Assembly (NCBI GenBank): GCA_027475525.1
Contig: JAMWFC010000116.1
Coordinates: forward strand, 1,363,826 to 1,427,825
DNA from: Macrolepiota albuminosa
Lineage: Eukaryota > Basidiomycota > Agaricomycetes > Agaricales > Agaricaceae
Direction: 5' to 3'
Length of the DNA: 64,000 bases
In this document: positions 44,601 to 57,000 of the stretch, piece by piece
Numbering within the stretch: position 1 is the stretch's first letter
How the letters are laid out: every line of letters starts with the position of its first letter
The notes under the pieces: generated by a model
Databases searched by the model: none
What the model saw: only the letters and a program-made list of their open reading frames with translations
What the model was told of the DNA's origin: nothing
Made by a program: the position numbers and the translations under genes

Positions 44601-47343
44601 TGGTTCTTGACGCCGACAATTCGTTAGATGGCAGTCAGTTAAAGTACAGATCCGATCAGCTCGAATGGCACGTACGATTGGCGCTTGGCCTCGTCAGGAG
44701 AGAATCTGGCCCTGGCATCCGGTGTGACAAGGTCATGCCATCCCCATTTCCCTGTGGTACCTCTGCCCATCGATGATTGAAACGTCCAAAGTTGCGCCAC
44801 GCCTTGTAAGTTTTTGATGACTGCAATAGCTTCCACGAGAAAATCCACATCCGGACTGCCTCGCTCTGTTGATTTGCAGATTGCCTGCAGAAGGACTGGA
44901 TACTTTTGCAGGTGCTCAGCTGGCCGATTAAGAAAATGTCGTAGATCGAGACGCATGTTTCCACTTGCACCTGGGCGTGCAGATTGTTGACGAGAACATT
45001 GCTGGAAAGGGAAACAAATTAAGGTTATTTCACAATGACTGATGATATGATACGCTGACCTCGATGAATAAACGAAAGTCTGGATTGCTCTCCAACTCAT
45101 CCTTCATCCTTCTTTCTGCCAAAGGATGGTTGCCAATATAGGCGGGATATGGATCTCGAAAATCTGCGGCAATGCCCAGAATAATATCACCAATCCTCTT
45201 TATGATTGGTGCCTCTTCTCGCTGACGAACTGACAAGAATTCAAGTAATCGCATGTTGCACTCCCGGACATCTAGGATGTTATGGAAGACAGACTGGATA
45301 AATTCCTCGAGCTTGTCAGAAGGGGTGATGACCGGAGGGTTAGCTTGGCGGAGGGGCTGGATGAAAACAGAATCCACGAGGTCGAGGTCCTTGACGTATT
45401 GTTCCTCCTTGCTGATAAGCTTGTGGATGATTCTAAAGTATTTGTAAGACAAGAATACCCACTGAGAAGGTTCAAGATTTAGAACGAACATTTGGCGAGT
45501 GATCTCTCTTTCTGGTAAAGTTTTTAGCACTTCAGGAGGTACAGTCCTTGGCCATGATTCTTTGGTAGCGGTACTAGGAGTCTCCATGCTTTTAGGGAGC
45601 ATCTTGCTGAGAGAATCGCCCTGTTAGGAGATGGAAGCAAAAATCCAAAAATTCTTATGAGCATAGCTTACTTTTCGTGGGCACCCATATGCGTAGCATT
45701 GAGGACCCTCGCCACAACTTGGAGAATAACATCTCGCGAGTATAGTCACCACACTCGTCGGCAGCTCCTCTTTCACACCAACTTCCTCTTCATCTAAAAA
45801 CTGGTACACATCCTCAACACCATCTTGTAATATACGTCCGCCCCACTCCACCTCAACAAACATGAGCTGGCTTTGGAGGCTACGTGCAATCTGCAGAGCT
45901 GCCCTACGGTCATTTGGGACGCCTCCATGATTTTCGACCAGCTCCCTTGATATTTGAGTATGTATGGTTGACTATTGATGTGTGTGAAGGCGAGACCAAA
46001 ACAGATTAATTATGGCACGCACCACTATGTCCTTCCCAGTGAAAGCTCTTGGGTATGGGACGTTACTCTTAACATGTTCTCCACGCGGCACTTTATCCCG
46101 TAGCTGGACGGCTAGATGCGACAACAGGGAAAAATTGACGAACCGATCTGGCTCTTCGTCAAACATGTCCCACTCATCCTCGTTATCGTGCAATTCCAAA
46201 TTACGTTGTTGGTTTCCGAGCATGATCTCCCTCAACAATTCAGTTGGCCTGCGTGCGATGTTACTTGGTCCAGGATAATTAGGATCCCACGATTCGAGAT
46301 AGTGATCGGAATTCATCGTTTCATACGAAGCTACCAAGTCATGATCGGGATTTGTGAAAGGAGAAATGGGGTGGTTCAAGAATGGGGAATCGGGAATATT
46401 ACTGATTATCTGTTGAACTTGGTATCCTTCACCCTGCTCCACATACGACAGGTCAGAGGTAGATGGCTGTGATTGTCCACCGTCTGTCAAGAGAAAAATT
46501 TAGTAAATTAGTGGCACGGCGGATATACCAACATACAGGGGGTGTCATAATCTTCGCGACGCTCTGACCGCTCTGAATAACCTTCTCCAGATACAAAACT
46601 AGGATGGGGTCCAAAGTCAGGGAATGAGGAATGGCCAGGATCTCCGTTGATAAGTGGAGGAAGGCGAGTAGAATCTTCGCAGTAGTCCGGAAGACGATGG
46701 TCAGGGGGTTCGTATTTCGGCAGGTACGGAGTATGGTAGCCAGGATATAATGAAGATGAATCTTCCAAATCAATTTCGGGCTGGTCTGGCTGGTCTGGCT
46801 GTTCAGGCTCAGGAAGTGGAAGTGAGTGCAACGAATGAGTCTCTGAGTTGGCGACATTGTGTCGTGAAGTGGATATTGAAGTTGGGACAACCTCTGCTAT
46901 CGGGGTATGCGATATTTGAGTTGGTAATACCGGCCATGGCAAACCTCGATCCGCATTCCTGTAGGCTCCTATGAAGATAATTTCAGCATAGAAAGTGAGG
47001 TTATCACGCACGGCAAATGGCCTTGGCTGTGGGGTCTTGAAGGGTATCCAGGCGTTGGTGGTAATGGTCGCCGAATGCGTTGACTGCTTCTGTTCGGTGT
47101 TGTCGATGATGGTCTCGGTATCCTTGGGTCTGAAACTACGTGCCTGTCAAAAATCAGATTGCAAGTTGAGGATTCATACACACTATGCGGCGGCTTTGGG
47201 GAGAGATCGACGCCGTCGTTTGTCCGAGAATGGTCATCTGGCGGGTCGGTGGGCGTTCCCGATGTGTACCCTTCCCAGACTCTATCGTAGAGCTCATCAA
47301 AATCTTCAGGTGTATGAGGACGTTCAGAGGTAACTGCCGTCAT
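41626..47343 (-). CDS. Rho1 GEF with DEP, two DH domains, PH and CNH (ROM2-like)
   Basis: ATG 47,343 (MTAVTSERPHTPEDFDELYD) opens a disordered N-terminus; exon 2 resumes ARSFRPKDTETIIDN after a GTGTAT donor. DEP-like segment near 46,150-45,700 (FSLLSHLAVQLRDKVPRGEH, DVYQFLDEEE). DH-1 near 45,450-44,650: IHKLISKEEQYVKDLDLVDS, HNILDVRECNMRLLEFLSVR, LDLRHFLNRPAEHLQKYPVL. DH-2 near 44,520-43,770: ISTMYIRPLRNSDPPIIPKE, HNFKQLRTHHRRLVNTLQQI, MKDFLNCPFPRLLQYVEMLR. PH near 43,930-43,140 (GLNELFCLLFDNY, DSAVHRAEWKQKLEEAIGLR). CNH from about 43,060 to the stop (CSEGIWIGFRRDSS, VVIPLKDNRLTPLLQRPE-type segments). Yeast Rom1/Rom2 activate Rho1 at the plasma membrane for cell-wall integrity. The doubled DH is unlike yeast. 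Many introns are not all resolved; a split into two genes is less likely, because the linker runs on (LQGVAQLWTFQSSMGRG to FSPDEAKRQS). Confidence 0.85.
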
Positions 47344-47434
47344 GAATAATCGAGTGCTCTATCGTAGAGCTCATCAAAATCTTCAGGTGTATGAGGACGT
47401 TCAGAGGTAACTGCCGTCATGAATAATCGAGTGA
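47281..47434. repeat. 77-bp tandem duplication 21
   Basis: Covers the first 21 codons of the RhoGEF gene and a few upstream bases, so its ATG appears at both 47,343 and 47,420. Confidence 0.9.
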
Positions 47435-47673
47435 ATGAAGAATGTGAGAGTAATACAAGAAAAGATCAAAGAGGAATCAGTTGTGGATATGGGTATTTAG
47501 TTTGCTGGATATCGTGCACTAATAAACCTGCACTGCTGCAGCAAAGTTGGCGATACACCATCGAGTGGTTGCCCATCCGTCCATCACCCGTCCATCACCC
47601 AACTAACCGTTAATTACATAACCGGATGTATATCAATAAATTCTTATAATTGATCTACAACTCAAATTTTCAA

Positions 47674-47827
47674 TTCCAAGATGTCCCATTCGAAGTCGAC
47701 CTCGTCCGTACACGACGTCAGTGCCGAAAAACCACCCTTTGGCTCTAGGTTTCCAAGATGTCCCATTCGAAGTCGACCTCGTCCGTACACGACGTCAGTG
47801 CCGAAAAACCACCCTTTGGCTCTAGGT
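47674..47827. repeat. 77-bp tandem duplication 22
   Basis: Covers the first exon of the TRM140-like gene, giving two ATGs at 47,681 and 47,758. Confidence 0.9.
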
Positions 47828-49342
47828 CGGCACCGGCTTCAATGGCTGTTTTTTTTTATTTGTCTGACTTTTTTACCGTTACTAGGTTTCTTACCGACGA
47901 ATCTCAAGTCTGGACACAGAATGCATGGGACCATGTACCGCCTCCGAATGATCAGGTAGAGGCGATAACTACGTCCTTGGCAAGGCAGCGTTTGGCTCCA
48001 GTCCCATACGACGATAAGCCGAAATACAATGAAAAGCCAGCTCGGCATTGGTTCGCCAATCAGATACTCTTCCTACTGAGAATCTCATCTTGACTTAGGG
48101 ATAACTTTTACAAGATGAATGCGAGTAATTTTTTTCGGGATCGGAAATGGTGCGTGCTTTCTTATGTTATCTTTCTCCTAGTAATTTGGATTCATCCAGG
48201 CTTCACAATGAATTTCCAGAGCTGGTGCAAGCGACGTTGCCCGAGGTCCTTCGATAACCATTCCACACGAGCACGGATGCTAAGATTCCTCAGGCAGGGC
48301 CTATGACTATAGCCGAGCTCGGATGTGGTAAGTGTGATACCGTGTTATAGCAGATTGACGACTTCTTTACACTTCTCATCAGGTGCCGGTAACTCCGTGT
48401 TTCCGCTCTTGGGATGCAACAAGAATCCCGATCTTCACCTCCGAGCCTATGATTATTCAAGTCATGCTGTAAAACTCGTACAAGTACTATCTAACGTCCT
48501 GCACGTTAAATCCTCACTTATAACGTTATGATAGAATAACGAGCTCTACATATCCCCTCCTTACGGGAGCATCCGTGCAGAGGTGTGGGACTTGACATCT
48601 ACAGATGGTCTGCCCGGCAACCTGAAACCGGAAAGCGTCGATATTGTGATCCTCGTTTTCGTATTCAGTGCCCTGCACCCTGATGAGTGGGGACGTGCCA
48701 TAGCCAATATTCATCGAGTTCGTAAACTCATATCAATCACTCCAGCTCTTGACTGCCTTTTCAGATGCTCAAACCCGGAGGATTAGTCGTCATGCGTGAC
48801 TATGGACGGCATGATCTCACTCAGCTTCGTTTCAAAGCTGGGCGGCTTCTGGACGAGAATTTCTATATTCGAGGCGATAAAACGCGTGTTTATTTTTTCG
48901 AACTCGGTAACATCTTATGTTCTTTGCGTCTGGAAAATGTTTCGAGTTGCTATCCCTTGCTACAGACGAATTAGCACTGCTTTTTACTGGGTCTCAGGCA
49001 CTGCCCTCTCAGATAACGGACCGTACCACCGAAGAACTTGAAAATGACGATACCCAGCCGAGTCCGGTGGCATCCTCCGAGCCTATTTCCCGGGAAGCTT
49101 CTCCAACACCCCAGGCACCATCGCAATCAAGCAACTCAACCATGGCATCAGACGCCAAACGAGGAAACGAAAACTCAGGCATACACGTTAACCTCTTAAA
49201 GCCCCTTGATAATTGCCCCCCGCACCCGCTGTTCACCTCAGAACAACTTGGTGTTGATCGGAGACTTCTTGTCAACAGAAAACGCCAACTGAAGATGTAT
49301 CGTGTGTGGATTCAAGGCAAGTTTCGGAAGCTCGAAACGTGA
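47758..49342 (+). CDS. TRM140: tRNA N3-methylcytidine methyltransferase (TRM140/METTL2-like)
   Basis: [19 protein letters not shown], intron, [29 protein letters not shown], intron, [17 protein letters not shown]: the diagnostic METTL2 N-terminal motif. [17 protein letters not shown] is SAM motif I, split by an intron. [40 protein letters not shown] and [20 protein letters not shown] follow, then a Ser/Pro-rich insert and [20 protein letters not shown] to TGA 49,342. The enzyme methylates C32 in tRNA-Thr and tRNA-Ser anticodon loops. Single bases appear to be missing near 48,207, 48,257 and 48,302 ([20 protein letters not shown], then [15 protein letters not shown], then MTIAELGC), breaking the frame three times in about 100 nt. 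Errors are likelier than a pseudogene, given intact splice sites throughout. Confidence 0.85.
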
Positions 49343-49612
49343 GGCGGTTACATACATGGGTAGATACGATAATCGTCTGATGGTCGTCTTGTCAAGATCT
49401 ACATCGAGTAAATGTTGGCGTACCTTGAATAATTTGTTTTGATGTCAATTTTGTGGTGAAGGATGATTCCTGATTAGGATTAGTTCCATCCATGAAACAT
49501 TGCTAGTGCCGTGCGGCAGAAGGGCGCAGATGAAGAGGTCACAAGACATTGACATTGCAGCATGTATGATGTACGATATGCCATATAACATCGGATTGAG
49601 CATAGTATACAA

Positions 49613-52600
49613 TTAAAACAAAACTCTTGCGATATGCTCCAGAATGTTCTTGGGCGGCATTTCTGGGCTTTCTGTCTCTTCCAAAGAAGGTAAAACAAAA
49701 CTCTTGCGATATGCTCCAGAATGTTCTTGGGCGGCATTTCTGGGCTTTCTGTCTCTTCCAAAGAAGGTACACCCTTTGAAGTTGGTTTATCAAGATAAAA
49801 AAATATACAAGACTGATAAACGTACGGTGTCAAAGTCCATCTCCTTGGGTCTCCAAATTTTGGTACGTTTATAATTTTATGCCCGATATATAACACAAGA
49901 AATATCGGGATGTTTATATCTGCAAGGGAAAGGGTCATTGAACCACACCGTTGGACTAGGAAAAGAATAACACAAGAAATATCGGGATGTTTATATCTGC
50001 AAGGGAAAGGGTCATTGAACCACACCGTTGGACTAGGAAAAGAAGAAATACGAACAGCTAGTTAGGAAGCCAGAAGCGGTGAAGTCGAAGAAGACTGCAA
50101 AGCCATTGACAAGGATGAAGAAGACGGTCCAGAAAACTCCCCAATATGCAACAAAGGGCTGCAGAGGGTTATGGTATGCATTTGCCTTCAGATCGCGCCC
50201 TTGGGCTTTCATGCCACGATCTGGAAAGCCATGTCCAGTCAGTTCAACGCGGAAATGCCCCGACAAATAGAACACACAGAAGAAAATGTACGTCAAATTC
50301 ATAGAAAACCAACTGTCAGTTCAACGCGGAAATGCCCCGACAAATAGAACACACAGAAGAAAATGTACGTCAAATTCATAGAAAACCAACTAAAGAACCC
50401 GGCCGTTGTCACCAAGTTGACAAACCAGCTACAAAAAGGAGGATCCCGTAAGACAGATAGTAGGCACATATATTTCAAAAGTTTTTCTAACTTGAATACT
50501 GTTTCAGAACCACTGGAGACGCTCATGAATGCAGGAACGGGAAGCATGACTATATAAATCATATCAAAACCATGTACACAATGGACTTTGAAATACCTAC
50601 CACGAAGAGAACAGAAAGGAGTGGCAAGCCCCCTTGAGTACAATACGTGAAGAGTTTTGGGGCCTGGCCTCGTAATGCAAGACCATAGAGAATCCGTGAT
50701 GAGCAGAAGATGAAGCTGTTCCCGGCCGAGAAGGCGCTCGTAAAGATGCATGCATTGATTATGTGCGGTAGAACTTCGAAAAGTGTCGGGTGAGTTTGCA
50801 CAGCGCACAGTACATACATCACAGTATGCCTACCTTTGATACCGGCTCTATTGATTGCAATTACAAAAGGTGACTCAGCCGCGGTTCCGGTGTCTGCGAG
50901 AAGACTTGTGAGTTTCTCCGCAAGTTTGTGAGAAGGAGCGACCGACTAGCGAGGAGTGCATTGTCGTCATAGGGAACGAGCATTCCTATGATGAGAATCC
51001 CCAGAATCTAGGTCTCGTTGGGATTAATTTCTCATCACAAAAAGCTGACTTACGTAGAAGATGAGGATGCGCCAAAAAACGCGCCCTACTGCCTTCTTAA
51101 TGTTACGGCGAGGGTTTTCTGTCTCTGAGGCGGCACTGTGAAAAGATAAGTCCAATATACATGTTATTAAGAGTTGAAGAAGTAAAATTACATCGCAACA
51201 AGTTCCATTCCCTGGAAGGAGAACGCTGCTTGTATGAGCACACTAAGTATACCAAGAAAACGGTCGGTGTTGATATTTGACACTAGCCCAGCTCCTGCGA
51301 CTGCACCAGGATGTTTCCAAAACTAAGAAAGAGTTGTGTGTGAGTACTTTACGACCGGGTGAAGTGATGAAAATCAATACTCGAAACCCGATTCGCTCCT
51401 TGTTGGGCCCACCACCAAGGTCTATGACAAGTCCAGCCACAATCAAACCGAGAATTAGGCTGACTGTTTTTCAAACATCAGGAAAGTAGCTTGTTGAAAA
51501 ATAATGGCTGACTTTTGATGAGCGAAAACACAAATTCGGCTACCATCCATTTATAATAACAAGAAGAAATTAGCATCGTGGTACCCACCTTCTCCGAACC
51601 ATCTACAGAATTTTCAGATGGTACAAGTTTAAAGAGTCATTGGCCTGTACCTTACACCAAAAATGTTGATGGAAATTGTCAGTACTACGACGACCTGGTA
51701 CAAGTTTAAAGAGTCATTGGCCTGTACCTTACACCAAAAATGTTGATGGAAATTGTCAGTACTACGACGACCTGCACTTTTCTTTAGTAATTACACATTT
51801 AGAGCTTCGAAAAACACATACGGCAGTGTAAATAGCGACATGATGTTCCTGGAACCGCTAACCGCATCAGAGGTATGAAGATAATTTGGTCTTTGCTGAC
51901 TAACATTGTCATCCCAGAAAGTAAGAAGAAGCACAGCAGCAGAAATTTCAGAAGGCGTTGAGATCCTAAGATCTGACTAACATTGTCATCCCAGAAAGTA
52001 AGAAGAAGCACAGCAGCAGAAATTTCAGAAGGCGTTGAGATCCTAAGATAGTGGAGCTTGAATGCGGAGTTAATGTGTAGTAGATTGCCGACTCACGCAT
52101 TTGAATAACAGTAATTCTGAATGCCGTTAATTAAGGACAGGAAAGATTTCATACAGCATAATACCCACCCACCCGACCGCGAAGCCAAGAGAGGGATCGA
52201 CCCATCGAGCAGCTAAATGTCCATTTCATACAGCATAATACCCACCCACCCGACCGCGAAGCCAAGAGAGGGATCGACCCATCGAGCAGCTAAATGTCCA
52301 TGGATGCTGTTTCACCAAGACACGGAGAGAGAGAAAAACCTACCAAAATGGGGGAAAGTGCCGGAAATGGGGGCATGCGTTGTCATTTCTGCGAGAGAAC
52401 AAAGGGACCTAATGATTTGTTATTCATTTGTCAGTGTAAGGCTGAGGGGGCATGCGTTGTCATTTCTGCGAGAGAACAAAGGGACCTAATGATTTGTTAT
52501 TCATTTGTCAGTGTAAGGCTGATAATCCAATATTCAATTGAGACGGACGAGTAGGCCACTGTGCCAACCAAAATATACGCGATTAGCGCTCCCAGTGGAC

Positions 52601-52961
52601 CCGCACCCTGTAAAGCATGCCCAGAGCCAAGGAACAGTCCCGTTCCTATCGTCCCAGCAATCTAAAGGTGAGAATAAGCAACGAGAAAGGGAAAATTTTC
52701 GACACAAACCGCAATCCTGTAGGATCAATCTCTCGTCAATCTCTCACGTCTGTAACGAGTCCTGGCACATACATCTGAACATGGCGCTGTTTCAGGCGTC
52801 GCTGAACACGGTCGAGGTCGTGGACATCCAAGTTATAACTCAGCACGCAATGTAAGTATCAACCTGCTTGAGAAAAAACCGGTAGACCCTTACTTAGGAT
52901 TGGAACCATTTGTTGGTATAGATTCAGCCTGAAGCGAGTCTTTCTCTTCATTGAGTGACAT
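49613..52961 (-). CDS. APC-family amino-acid permease
   Basis: ATG 52,961 (MSLNEEKDSLQAESIPTNGS) starts a cytosolic tail. RVQRRLKQRHVQM is joined to IAGTIGTGLFLGSGHALQG and GPLGALIAYILVGTVAYSS: TM1-TM2 of fungal GAP1-like permeases. Later segments are AARWVDPSLGFAVGW, VLPHIINACIFTSAFSAGNS, RILYGLALRGQAPKLFTYC, NLVTTAGFFSWFSMNLTYIF, FVAYWGVFWTVFFILVNGFA, and the tail EMDFDTGVPSLEETESPEMP to TAA 49,613. It imports amino acids by H+ symport at the plasma membrane. A base seems missing near 49,866 (KIIN-V-TKIWRPKEMDFDT). Seven 77-bp duplications fall inside the gene, so the raw sequence gives no intact frame. Substrate unknown. Confidence 0.85.
49614..49767. repeat. 77-bp tandem duplication 23
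   Basis: In the last exon of the permease, beside the stop codon. Confidence 0.9.
49890..50043. repeat. 77-bp tandem duplication 24
   Basis: Repeats the penultimate permease intron and the start of the exon reading INIPIFLVLYIGHK. Confidence 0.9.
50238..50391. repeat. 77-bp tandem duplication 25
   Basis: Repeats the NLTYIFFCVFYLSGHFRVEL part of the permease. Confidence 0.9.
51619..51772. repeat. 77-bp tandem duplication 26
   Basis: In the middle of the permease gene. Confidence 0.9.
51896..52049. repeat. 77-bp tandem duplication 27
   Basis: In the permease; duplicates a hydrophobic segment (LRISAAVLLLTFWDD-like in one frame). Confidence 0.9.
52146..52299. repeat. 77-bp tandem duplication 28
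   Basis: Duplicates the RWVDPSLGFAVGW segment of the permease. Confidence 0.9.
52369..52522. repeat. 77-bp tandem duplication 29
   Basis: In the permease between the TM2 region and the RWVDPSLGF segment. Confidence 0.9.
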
Positions 52962-54003
52962 CAGAATACTTGGTAGGCGGAAAGCAATGATGAATATTCA
53001 TTATGTAGCATGTAGCTTGACCTATATATGTTGTTAGTTTATCAAAATGTCCAACCAAGCTCCACGCGTATCAAAGAAGCAAGGACCCATGAGAAACATC
53101 TGATACATGAGAACGCACCACATGGTCATTATATGTAGAAGGGGATTTTGCCTTGGATGGAGAAGTCACAAGGTGGAGAGACGGGACAAATTTCCATATA
53201 TTGGATACCGAAAGCGGCTGCACCCACCTCATACAAGTTCAAAGGAAAAGATAAGACAAAGGTTAGTCGCAAGAATGAGATAAGTCTTACTTCTATGTGA
53301 CTGATTCCGTTCCAAATGTCAAAAAATAGATCACCCATCAGAAACACAACCGACCACGACAGGACGGATCTGCTTCTTGGAACTTATCCGCATGTGTTCT
53401 AAACCGGTCAGATCATGAACGTTAGCGCGAGGTCACAGATAATTAACGCCACAAGACGTTTGTCGAAGAGGAAGGCGAATATGTCATACATGGTCAATGA
53501 TTCCGACTCGGATATCAAGAATAGGGCTCGGTACCAAGCAGAAATTCCCGTACATACAACCATGTTACTGTTTCGTCCTGATTTTGATCTTCCAGATTAT
53601 GAATGCTCCATTTCTTCCACTTCTTCTGAAACTGAAACGACTCCAAAGAAGTCCTCCATAAAGAGATCTGTTAATCTTTATTGGCTTTTTAGCTCCTCAC
53701 CGTGAACGATTTCGCCTTGTTATCTAAACCAGCCATAAAGAGATCTGTTAATCTTTATTGGCTTTTTAGCTCCTCACCGTGAACGATTTCGCCTTGTTAT
53801 CTAAACCAGAAACAAGTTGTTTCTGCAGGAAAGTGTCATCTCCACCAATGTGCGTATGAGAGCGACCTCAATGACAAGTAGTCCAGATCCTCGGCAGGGT
53901 TCACTGAAAGTCAGATAAAATGTGGATCACTACAATTACATCCCAATTATAAGATATGCGCGCAAAACCTGGATGCAGCGAAAAAAAATTCACTAACAAA
54001 TAC
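52962..54003. other. 1.0-kb interval, no supported gene
   Basis: Upstream of the permease start and downstream of WAPL. A plus-strand ORF at 53,415-53,705 (ETETTPKKSSIKRSV-type, Ser-rich) and a minus-strand ORF at 53,129-53,347 are open but have no recognisable domain or splice context. I treat both as chance. Confidence 0.4.
53656..53809. repeat. 77-bp tandem duplication 30
   Basis: In the interval between the permease and WAPL; no recognised gene affected. Confidence 0.9.
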
Positions 54004-57000
54004 TTACAACACAAGCCCCTCTAAAAACACAACAACTTCTCTCGCCACGCGTCCCTCCGTCTCCCCACCAAACGCATCATAAAACGCCGCGAAATCACGT
54101 GCATGCTCAACCAGCTTCTCCGGACGCGTCCCTCCGTCTCCCCACCAAACGCATCATAAAACGCCGCGAAATCACGTGCATGCTCAACCAGCTTCTCCGG
54201 CCATTGAGCGCACTGAGAACGTGCATCTTGTTGGCGGGAGAACCACGGATCAGCAGCCCGAGGAGAACCGCGAGGTGCCCGCGTAGGAAGAGCGCGTCTG
54301 AATCAGGTTGGCGGGAGAACCACGGATCAGCAGCCCGAGGAGAACCGCGAGGTGCCCGCGTAGGAAGAGCGCGTCTGAATCAGATCAGAGTCTAGTTGGG
54401 ATTCGAGTCGGGTTCTGGATCGGGTTTGATAGCTACGGAGCGAGTGGGGGTGGAGAAGTGTTTGGTGTTTGTAGAGAGCGACGAGAATGTCTAGACCGCT
54501 AGTGGGGTGTACGCAGGTGCAGTTGCGGATGCAGGCGCGCTTTCTGAGGGTACAGCTTGGGTCGATACCTGGGATGACAATGATCAGTTCATGTTGACAT
54601 GGATGTCAGTGATGAAGGATGGCATACGAAATTCGCGGAGAAGATCTTGAATTCCGTCAACAACTTGGACCAAGTTGGTAAGGAGCCCAAGTGCGAGGCA
54701 ATACGAAATTCGCGGAGAAGATCTTGAATTCCGTCAACAACTTGGACCAAGTTGGTAAGGAGCCCAAGTGCGAGGCAAAGCGTATCTAGGCATGTGTTGT
54801 GCGTTCAGGGTTACCATGCTCTGCTGCTATTGCTTTCATCTTCCCTTTGCCGTTGCTGAGTCCAACTTCCAACTCTTCTTCCTTTTTTACAACGTCAGAA
54901 CCACTTGACCGGAAGCCAGCAATCACTCTCAGAATGAAACCCAGTGCACATTCAGAATCGACGACTTTACGCCCCCATGCTTCATCGAATGGGTAAGGCT
55001 CACAAGCACGCGGAACGTTACTTGCAGACAATTACGTGCTGATGCTATGAAAATACATCGATCAACGTCCAAGAAAAGACCAACGAAACATACCACCACC
55101 ATTAAGCTCCGTACACACACCTAACGCAACAAGTCCCTCTGCAAGCCACTCCTCCCTCGCCTTCTCGACCTCAGCATCATTCGCTTTCTCCGTCCCTTGT
55201 TCCTCTTCCTCTGCGGGTTCCACGATGGCAGTGCGCCACTGACCAAGGAGATAGACATCGAGAAGCCGGAGAGCGTAGTGAATGCTCTCGAATGGCATGG
55301 TGTGCGCGACATCGGACCAGGCGAGGGGAGTCGAGCTGATTGAGGGTGGTAAGATGGGGGAGAGGATCTGGCGCAGGGATGTGAGGAGAGCGGGGAGGTG
55401 ACGTGGTGGAATCAAAGCGGGTGGGAGAGCATGGAGAGCATGGAGGATGAGAAGGGGTGTAGAGATCTAGTGAAAGGTTAGGAATGATAGTATTGGAGAA
55501 AAGGGAGGGTCTGACTTGTGTGTTTGGGGAAAATAAGGAGGACTTGTTGACAATGGTATCGTGGATTGTTTGAAACTTGGATTTTGAAATGTATGTCAGT
55601 TTGGGGAAAATAAGGAGGACTTGTTGACAATGGTATCGTGGATTGTTTGAAACTTGGATTTTGAAATGTATGTCAGTTACCACAATGAATGAATGGTTAT
55701 GATATGTACGAACGAATCCACGATCTTTTTTCCCCACTCCAAATTTCTTAAATTCTACATCCTTTTTCCCCTCCGACAAGGATGACGAAATAAGGGCGAG
55801 AGGATCTGAGGGTGCACCCAGTAGCAAAAATCTACATCCTTTTTCCCCTCCGACAAGGATGACGAAATAAGGGCGAGAGGATCTGAGGGTGCACCCAGTA
55901 GCAAAAAAGTGTGTCCACCATAGTCGGTGACGGGCCAGAGTTTCTATGCTGGATCCCGCAACAAGGGTAGCGGCGTAGTGGAAGGGGAGCGTTGGGCAAG
56001 ATCTCGAAGTGAGGATGGATCTTGTGCAACAAGAGCAACAAAAAAGGCAAGAAGGGTGTCTAATATCTATAGCGGCGTTGAAGAGGTGAGGATGGATCTT
56101 GTGCAACAAGAGCAACAAAAAAGGCAAGAAGGGTGTCTAATATCTATAGCGGCGTTGAAGAGAAACATTAACGATAGAATACTGGCAGACCTTGTCTTCG
56201 CCCCTCCCAGCTCCTGCGTCTCCAAAACATCCCAAGCTTTGCTGAGGAAATCAGCGGCCTTTGCCTTTCGAGCAAACTCGGGGTCGCAGAGTTTTGTGAC
56301 AATTTCAAGAGCACTGGGAAGATGACTGAGCGCATGCACCGGCACAAGTGAAAGAACGTACCTAGCCCTCCTGAGGCCAACCCCAACTGAAGAATCCATA
56401 CCCTCAAAGAGATAGCCAACTTCATCAAGGAAACGTCGACTTTCACCTTTACTCCGAAGTTCTGTGATGCTCTTGAGAGGATTCATCATTCCATTGGGTA
56501 GAGATAAAGTCGCACGGAGTAAAACCTCCTGCTGCGCTTTGGCCTTTGCCTTTGACTTGGTGGGTGTACCTTGGGTAGAGATAAAGTCGCACGGAGTAAA
56601 ACCTCCTGCTGCGCTTTGGCCTTTGCCTTTGACTTGGTGGGTGTACCGCCAGGGGTAGAGGTAGCATCAGACCGAGTTGGGGATAGGTTCGCGGGATATG
56701 GATCGTCTTCGGAATTATCAACCCCCACCGTGAGCGCAAAGACGCATATGATTCGCGAGTAGAGAATTCATCGTCAATCTGGTCTGCAGCAAGGGGGTCG
56801 AGAGATGATGCTGGAATAGCTACCAGGAAAGAGCGCGATTTGCCGGCATATGTGCGAGTGTTGGCCTTGGTGGGCAAGGGAACTGGAGGGGGACGAGGGT
56901 GTGCACTTGAAGGAGTCGGGGGTCTCGGGGGCGACGATGAAGGGAGATTTGGCAAAGACGGGGTGCGTCCTATGCGAGAGGCCGAAGAACTTTCGCTGAC

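Noticed and set aside
41626..47343. Two separate RhoGEF genes in tandem
   Set aside because: The sequence between the DH modules reads on across small introns without a start, stop or promoter-like gap.
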